Shown piece by piece: positions 28,501-37,500 of a stretch of DNA of 64,000 nt; the first letter of the stretch is position 1, and each line of letters opens with the position of its first letter. The translations under genes were made by a program, and so were the position numbers. The stretch spans positions 4,540,352 through 4,604,351 of the forward strand of contig VWZP01005658.1 in assembly GCA_013396995.1 (NCBI GenBank), read 5' to 3'. The notes under the pieces are model-generated. The model worked only from the letters and a program-made list of their open reading frames with translations. It made no database searches and had not been told where the DNA came from. The stretch comes from Dicaeum eximium. Its lineage: Eukaryota; Chordata; Aves; Passeriformes; Dicaeidae.

Positions 28501-31500
28501 CAAAATGCACTAGTTCATCACCAGCCATAAACTCAGAGGTAATATGACCTATTATGCTCTTAAGAGTGTAAGCAGTTAGTTTTACTGTTCTTTTTATGTT
28601 GTTCCATTAAATAGTAAATCTGCTGTTAAGTGTCAGTTCAGAATTGATATACTGGTTAACTTTCAGATCTTCAAATACCAAAGACTAGTAAAGCAGCTGG
28701 GGGAGGTAGTTTTCAACTGTGATATGACATTTGACATTTCACTTGACAGGGTTTTTTTTTGAACATTTCAATCTGTTGAAACTTCTCTAGCTGCTTGTAG
28801 TTGAAACATTAAACAACATTTTCTTAATAATACAGGTTTTTATTGTATGAGGTTTTTTTTCAAGTGACATTCCTATAAACCTAGGCTTGTGTGGGGTCTC
28901 TAGGAATACCCCTCTGAGTATTAGCTTGAAATATCAAGGTATCTGTGTAAATCCATATAGCTAGAGTATTAAACTACTTTTGATAGGATATTCCAGTTAA
29001 ATTGGTCCATGAAAGCCTTGAGGATCTCCAGATGACAAAATACCATTTTGCAATGAATGGGAAGTCATTTGCAGTGATTTTGGAGCATTTTCAGGACCTG
29101 GTACCCAAGGTGAGCATTTTACTTACATTTTACATTTTACTTTCAATGGTGAACAGACTTTGCCCTGTGAGCATTAAGAGTTCTCCTTTCTTGCAGCTTG
29201 TGCTACATGGCACCGTGTTTGCTCGCATGGCACCTGATCAGAAAACTCAGCTGGTGGAAGCTTTACAAAATGTAGAGTAAGTATTTGCTTAAGCATAGAA
29301 AGAGAGAGGGTTGAATGTGTTTGGTGTGATAGGAGACAAAAATTATGCATGCTGCTAGCTGTTTTGCCTAAAGAAAAATGCTGGGTTGATAGAACTCCTT
29401 GTGTTGATAGATCAGCCTATTAGCTAATCTAATAGAATGAGAGTAGTACCATCTGCTGGCTAGTTGGGAAAGTTTCAGACTTTTCATGAAGTTTTAAATG
29501 AGGAATATGTGCATAAACTGACCAACATATTTTATAAATGTAGTTGCTTGGTTTATGAAACAAACCCATCAGATGTCTTCTGTTTTATTACAGAAGTATT
29601 ATCAGGATGACTTCTGTTCACATTGGTCAATATGTGACTGTTGGTGTCAGGCCTTGCAGCTCTACAAAATACTACAGAAGTGTCATTGCCTAGAGCAAAG
29701 ATTCTTTAGACCATATTGGGATGATAAAGAGCTAATTAACCATTATTGCTTTGATTGACCTGTCATTGTCATGTTACTTTTCTGTCTACTTCCTTATATG
29801 TATAACAGCAACAGTAATTGATTTCAGCATTAATAATCACCCATTGTTAATGCTAACCCTGAATAACTCAAAGTAATATAGAAGTAATTAATGAAATAAG
29901 CTAAATGGACCATGGTTGGAGAATGGTTCAGAATGCTGATGTCTGCTTGGTTTTTATAGTTACTATGTGGGCATGTGTGGAGATGGAGCAAATGACTGTG
30001 GGGTAAGTATATTTTTATGTTCCATACAGAACCATTCATTTAAATTGTACAGCTGAAGGCAAGTTCTAAAATTGTCTCTATTTCAATGTTACCTGGCAGG
30101 CACTGAAGAGGGCACATGGTGGTATATCTCTGTCTGAACTTGAGGCTTCTGTGGCATCACCATTCACTTCCAGGACACCCAGTATTTCCTGTGTGCCAAA
30201 GCTGATCAGGTAATGCCACAGACTGTGGACTTAAATGTGTCTTTGTAGCTCATTTTGCATTCTCTATTTTAGTATGTATTTGATGCTGCAGGAAGCCAGT
30301 GTGAACTACAGAACAATAATTTCAATGGTTCTGTTTCTTTACTGAAGGTACTCTGAGCAAAACCCTGCCGCAGCATAACTTACTGTTTTGTTGTAAAATG
30401 CTTTGTCCATATAAAGTTAATTTTTCAAAGCATGACCAAGCTTCTACACATTAGTCTTTAGTTTTGTCTTAGTGACTTTGCTAGTTTCCATAAAGGCTGT
30501 GTGTAATTGCAAGCGGAAAAAATCTTCAGATAATTGCTCAGCACCATACAAAGTAGAAGACAGATTTTCTAAATAGGGTTTGACCAATTTTTTGACTCCA
30601 GAATTGGAAGTTAGGTAATGATTGGATAGAGGTCAGCCAAAGAAGGTTCTAGGGGTTTGTGGGGAACTAATGAAGTAATGCACTATCAGAAACATATCTG
30701 AAGTCAGCAGCTCTGTGGCTGTTTGTTCATTCAATCCATGCAGTAAGCTAATGCTTCATAAATGCTTGTGTAAAAACACTTTCATTTTAAAACCTCTGTC
30801 CAAAGAGGACTGAAGTTAGGTGGTGGCTGAATTCAGAAGACATGCCCATCACTTTGGTGTTGGGGGAAGTGAACCATTCTGACTCCTGCTTCTCTCTGTC
30901 TGTAGCCTAATGTCCCTGAAAGGGTTTGCTGGTGTGTTTAAGTGCAGCTAATATTTTGATAGACAGAACTTAACTGCTTGCACAGAAGGCTTTGTAGTTA
31001 CATGATTGCATCTGTTTTGACAGGGAAGGCCGTGCTGCTTTAATAACTTCCTTCTGTGTGTTTAAATTCATGGCATTGTACAGCATCATCCAGTACATCA
31101 CTGTTACTTTGCTGTATTCTGTAAGTATTCTGTAAATACCTATGCATAATTGTAGCATGTGTCAGCATAATTCAGAGATTTGAAAGTTGATAGATACTGA
31201 ATACAAATTATTGCAAGTCCCTTTGAGTACATCATAGGCATTCAAAAATACATTTAGACTGAAAGTGTTGTTAGTATTTTGGGGTTTTTTTCACATTAAC
31301 TGTACAAAATACATGGTAGTTTCTTTTCAGAAAAGGCCATAACCAATGACTGTGAAAAGAAGGTCTCTACAGTGGGAAGACCAAATAAGCATATATACAA
31401 ATCAAAAATACAGGTTTCAATTACTTAAAAACTTTCAGCATTTTGAAATAGCCTAACTTTTTTTAAAGGGCAATACATTCCTTTTATGTTAGAATTATAA

Positions 31501-34500
31501 GAAACTGGAAGTACTGATTTGGGGGGGGGNGAATATTTCCTGTTAATATTATTGATTTCACAATAGTGGCATGTGATAGAAATCCTGTATTTTAATTTGT
31601 ATTCTGAGCTAGTTAAAGGTGCAGAGTATTAAAGGACCTTTGAGGTGGAAATTTTGACAGGTGTATGAGTACATAGTAAGGCTATGGTGTTTAAAGCACT
31701 GTAGGCCTAAGCTGTTATTGCATTGGTATGTAAGATTCAATAATGTTGATTACAAACAAATTTCAATTACAAATACCTTGTCCATCTTGAAATGGAAATT
31801 GTTTCATACTGTGATACTTCAGGAATTGTTCTGTCAATTGTACAGTATTCAGGACTCCTGCAGGTAAAGGAGGCCAGTTTGACAGGACATTGTCTTGCTT
31901 ATTGAGTGAAATGCAAAGAATTAATGCCCTGCGAGTGTCAGTATAAATTTTTTGTGGTGTGAAGAAATTACCAATGTTTCATTTGTTGTTTGTCTCAAGA
32001 TCCTGAGCAATTTGGGAGATTTCCAGTTTCTCTTCATTGATTTGGCAATCATTTTGGTGGTTGTCTTCACTAGTAAGTACTGTACTGAATTACCATTGTG
32101 GCTTCTGTGGACCACTTTTTGCTTGGTCAGATTTTCTTTAATATCTAATTATATGTGGTTTTGAGAAAACACTATGACATACAGTGAAGATGTTATGACT
32201 ATTACATCTATGTGTTAAGAAACCCAAACCACGACTGTGTACTGAATTAGATTCATCTGAAATTTGTGGAATGTCCTCAAACAAGAAGCAGGTTGTGGGC
32301 AGAATCTTGGGGAACTGGTTTTAGAATCTAAACAGGAGTTATTGCAATATCATCTTGCTCAAATGTTTTGATTCCTTGCATTCTTACTTAGAACTTTTGT
32401 CCATAAAATGTTACTCTCAAAGTATTGCCTAGTGAAGCATTTGATTCCACATATGAGCCCAGCATTCAATTCACTGGCTAACAGTAGAATTCCATTTTCA
32501 AATTTAATAAAAATGTCTTAATTGAAGTAATGGCAGTCCAAAAGTGAGGAGGCAAGCTGTAAGTCCTTGTGCCAGACAAAGGGAATTTGGCCAGACACTA
32601 CTAATTCCTTAAGTCTCGTGGCTGCCACTGTCCCCTGCTATGCTGTGCTGCTGGGGAACCAGCCTGTAGAAGGCACTGTGGCATTGTTCTAGGGCTCTGT
32701 GGGCTTTGCAAAGTGGTTTCACATTTGCAGTTCTGGAGTAAATTTTAAAGTGATGTCATGAGCAAGCCATTCTAATCCCACAGAATGTGAAACAGGATAA
32801 CTCTTGAAAACCATAATGATGCAATGTGTCATTTGTTTTTTGTTCTCTCTGCAGTGAGTCTGAACCCTGCTTGGACAGAGCTGGTTGCACGAAGGCCTCC
32901 ATCAGGTCTTATCTCAGGTCCACTTCTGTGTTCCGTGTTGTCTCAGATCATCATCTGCCTTGCTTTCCAAACCTTGGGGTTCTTCTGGGTCAAGCAGCAG
33001 TCCTGGTATGAGCCTTGGACACCAGACTCTGAGTAAGTGTTTCAGTGGCTCTGTTCAGGATACAGTAGTGATTGGAAAGCTATAGGCAATAATGCTCTCT
33101 TCTTTCTTGACCCCCAACCTTTGGGGAGTTGCAAAATAAAGCTTCTAAATGGCAGCTTGTTAGTCTGCTGATTTTTTATGAAAAGCATAATAATATATGG
33201 GAGCTACCCAGTGGCTGAAAAGCAAAATTGGGTCAGAGTTAGATGGCTTGGTCTAATGAATCTTCAATTTTGGGACAGTTGAGGTAGAAATTTGAAATCT
33301 ATGGTTCAGATCTATTTTATGTCTTTCATATTGTAAAGCTTTGCTTTCCTGTTAGAGTTACAGTAAATAAAAGTCATAGTTTTGAAAATGAAGAGGTGTT
33401 TTAATTTTATTTTTTTAGATTGCAGTATTTCCTTACCTGTCTGAAGTCTGTCTTCAATGATAGTTTTTAAACAGTTCATGTAGAAAATTTACACTCTGGC
33501 AGCACAAAAGAACTTGACGCACTGAATTCACAAAAATTATTACCTCCCTTCCACAGTTTTGAATTCTTTCTTACTACCTGTAATATGTTCTCAAGTTTAA
33601 GCTTTTTTACTACTGTAGCAATTTGTTCTGTCATTATTTTTGTAAATAAGTTGGCCCTATTTGCCTCTTCTCCATAACTCGGTGTTCAATGTTTTTTGTG
33701 TTGTAGTGCATGTAATGTGTTGGATGCCCAGAACACCAGCTCTGCACACCATGGGAATGAGACTATTCATGATGAACATTACATTAAAAATTACGAAAAC
33801 ACAACTCTGTTTTTTATATCCAGCTTTCAGTACCTCATAGTGGCAATTGTCTTTTCTAAAGGAAAGCCCTTTAGACAACCATGCTACAAAAATTGTAAGT
33901 CCTTTCTTAGTATATACAGTTCCAAATAAAACTCCCAAGTGACTGTGCACTTGTTGACAATTCTGTTGTGCCACTTCAGAAGCAATAGCATTGCTAGGAG
34001 ATCACAGTGCAGTTATCCTCTCATAATCACAGCTAGAAATAAGGAAATATTAAACTGTATGGAGAAATTTGTGTTAATAGTTGCTTAATTTGTAGAAGTA
34101 TATATGTATGTATATTTCAACTCCACGAGTGAGTGAGAAGGAGTCAGGCCTTCTCTCTCTTTATGGCTATCAGCACAGCTAGTATTGCCCAAATTTCCCT
34201 GGAAGGGGTTTAGAGGGAGGAGAGGTTGTTTCCAGTCAGTAATGAGCTCGTGATACATGTTAAAACTGTCTAAAACTCCTGATTGTGAGATGGTCCGATT
34301 AAAATATTTTTTTCTTCTTTTACAGTTCTGTTTGTTTTATCTGTTATAGTTCTTTATGTCTTCATATTTTTCATCATGTTGCATCCTGTTGAACCTATTG
34401 ATGCATTTCTTGAGGTGAGAGTCAGCAGATCTGTGGGTGTGTCAGCTTCCTCGGGGAGCTCATGGGCTGCCTTTGGGGCAGGCATGACTCCTGCAGAGCT

Positions 34501-37500
34501 TTAGCTTCACATCACTGGGTGGGGAAGGGAGAATTTATAATGCTGAGTCTGTTTTGAATATGTGTTTACTTCATTCATATGTGTGGTTCTAACCTCTGGC
34601 AACTTGTTTCCACAGCTTGTGTGTGTGCCACCTGAGTGGCGCCTCAGAATTGTCATCATTGTTATTCTAAATGCAGTTGTATCCGTGCTGACAGAGGTAA
34701 GAAATCCACATGGAAAAAATGCTTCTCTTTTAAGTGTTTCTTTTTTCAGGGTGCACGTTTGTCTTTTGTTAAGAAGGTCACTCTTCACAGTAGGCCAGTA
34801 TGAGTGGCTGCTGTTTTTCTTGTTAAGTGTGTATTTCTACAAATGTCCTTGTAAGCTAGATTTAAGGTATCAAGACTTTCTGTGTCTGAAGTGTAATTTT
34901 AAAATCTTTTTTATTAAAAAATGGGAGCAGGGAGGAAGTTAAAAGACTTAATAATTCAACTGTTTCATATTAAAATACTCCACTTTTATTTTCTGTGTTA
35001 CTTCAGAATAACAACATACTAGAGAACTATCTAAAATCCTTAGGGGAGCCCCCCCTTCCTTCATTTGGATCATACACATAGCTTATTGTTCAGAATTATG
35101 CAGGTCTGTGTAACTCAATTGTCCCATATGATCAAAGTCCAGAAGTAGAGATGTTCACGCAAATCTGCTTTTTCCATCACTGAGCTTGTCTGAAGTCAAT
35201 CACTCTGGATGTTGAGCTCTTCTGCTGTAATTCCAGAGTTAATGTGTGTAGAAACATGCTGTACCTTTCATCCAGGTGCCTGGTTTTTGTTTCCAAAAAT
35301 CAAAGTTGGACAGATAAGTCTCCCAGAAGAAGTCTGGATTCACAGTCACTTATTTATTCCCGTGGTTAGTTCTTCTCCCTGTTAACTGACGTGTCATTTC
35401 CAACCTGAATATGTTTGGGTTTTGATTGCAGTTGTGAGTCACTTTTTTTTCCTGCAAGATGAAAAACCCTTCCAACATTATCTAATGCACACTACAATTA
35501 TCTGGTTTTACTGTGTAACATTTTCTACAGCTTCTGTTCAGTATTTCCATTACAATGTGAGGGATTGCTGTCAATGTAAACATAATACTTTCTTGGATCA
35601 TATAATCTTGGCCTTCAAAGAGTACTACGGCGTTAAAATTCTGTCCAACTGACATGTTTTTCCCCTTTATTTGTGACCTAGTAAAAATTAACTCAAACAA
35701 AGGGTTTTTTTAGATTCTTTAATCAAAATTATCAAGGTTTTGTGTTTAAAATGTTGTTCCAATTAGAATTTGCAAAATACACTGTTATTTTGCTGCCTAT
35801 TGGAACATGTTTTTGTGTTTTCACATGGCAGGTAACAACCTGTCTTTTCCAGAACATGTCTAGATACTAATTTTCTTGGCCTCTTGTTGTTAACAAGTTT
35901 ATCCACTCTTAAAGATCCTGTGCCTTTCTTACATTGTCCTATATGTATTCTAACTATACTATGATGATTTTCCTTTATGACCTTGAATTTTTTTTTTTTT
36001 TGTATTAGTGGATGCTTAATAGTTTGGGGTTTTTTGCTTCCTTTTATTTTGAAAAGTAAAATCTTAAGTATTTTGCTGTCTTTACATTGAAACAAAACAG
36101 CTATTCTGAAGCTTCAGAATCATGGCTTTTTTGTCTTTCAGCCAGTATTTCAAACCTCACCCCACTCTTTCCTATAGAGGTTTGAGTTAGCATCTTTGTA
36201 CACTTAGTCATTTAACTTTCATTACCAAAACTGCAGGGGTGATTTGGCACATTTCTTTTAAACAGACTTCCCTATTTATCTTGTTGCCTCTATTTTGGTA
36301 ATAAAATAGAAGTACCTACTTCTTGGCACTAATTGTGTGGGCTGTTATGCTTTGTCTTAAACCAAGTTTCTTCCACTTTTTAAGTGTGTTAAATGCTTTG
36401 TTATGGCAGATGAGTTGTTTTACTGTACAGCAGGTATCCCAGCAGAACTGTTGTGTAGCAATCCTCAAATCCCAAACCTTGTTTTACAATACACACTTCA
36501 CCTTCCATATCTTCAGCCCACCTCTTGAACTGCATTTGCCCAGTTCCAGCAGTGTTACTCTACACTCCCTAAAGCTGTCATGTGATGCCAACTCCTTGGG
36601 TCCAGTGTGTTGTGTAGAAATCCCAGGCTATTTCTTTCCTTCACTTCAAGTATAGCTCATTGTCTTTCTCTCCTTGTGTGCCTGGCTGTATTTTCTGCTC
36701 CCTACACTTTTCACTACAGGCTTAGTGGGTGCCACAGGTGACATTCACAGTATTTGGGAGAGGCTGCTGGTGGCTGCTCCTTCCATCTTTTAACAAGGTA
36801 TCCTGTATTTCACCTAGAGTTTGCTCTGCCGAGAGTTATCCCTCAGGAACTGCCTCTTTAAGTGTCTCATAATTATGAGATACATGAGAAATTGGCTCTT
36901 CCTTAGTCACACTTGCCAGGGTGGCACTTTTGTGTCACGCTATGATCATATGTAGTTTTGTCATTGCTTCTACAACAGGAATAGTTTCTGACTGCAGTTG
37001 TTTTCTGTTTGTTTTCTGAAATGCCCTGAAAAGCTTTTGCTCCTTCCATGTGGGTGCCAGACTAGGTTCACAAAGTATGCAGATATTTTCTACCAGATGA
37101 TAGAAAATATTGCACAACAAAGGCAGATCCTAGCAGCTGTTCCTCCTCACCCCTGATGCCTGGTATAGACATGTTTAAACCAGACTGGCTTCAAAAAGGA
37201 ACATCTAACAAGCTGAAGATTTGTTGGCCGATGTTTTACAAAAGCACTATCAAATTCTGGTATATTATAAAATCATAAGCATTATAAAAATCTGTTACAA
37301 AAGTCTGACTAATCAGCTCCCCATTTTTAATGACAGAGGTTAGTCAGATGTTAGAAATAGAATCTGTGCAAGGATCAGAGCTGTAGGCTCGAGGCCATGG
37401 AAGGTACAGGTTCACACCTGTGTTATCAGATTTGCTTAAAGCTCCTGAGTCTTCCCATGCAGCTGTATGAGGATAACCAGATGTGCTCAACATCCTATTC

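Noticed and set aside
29555..29758. 67-codon frame in ATP13A3 intron 22
   Set aside because: Cys/Trp/His-rich, unlike any pump sequence, and exons 22 and 23 join in frame without it.
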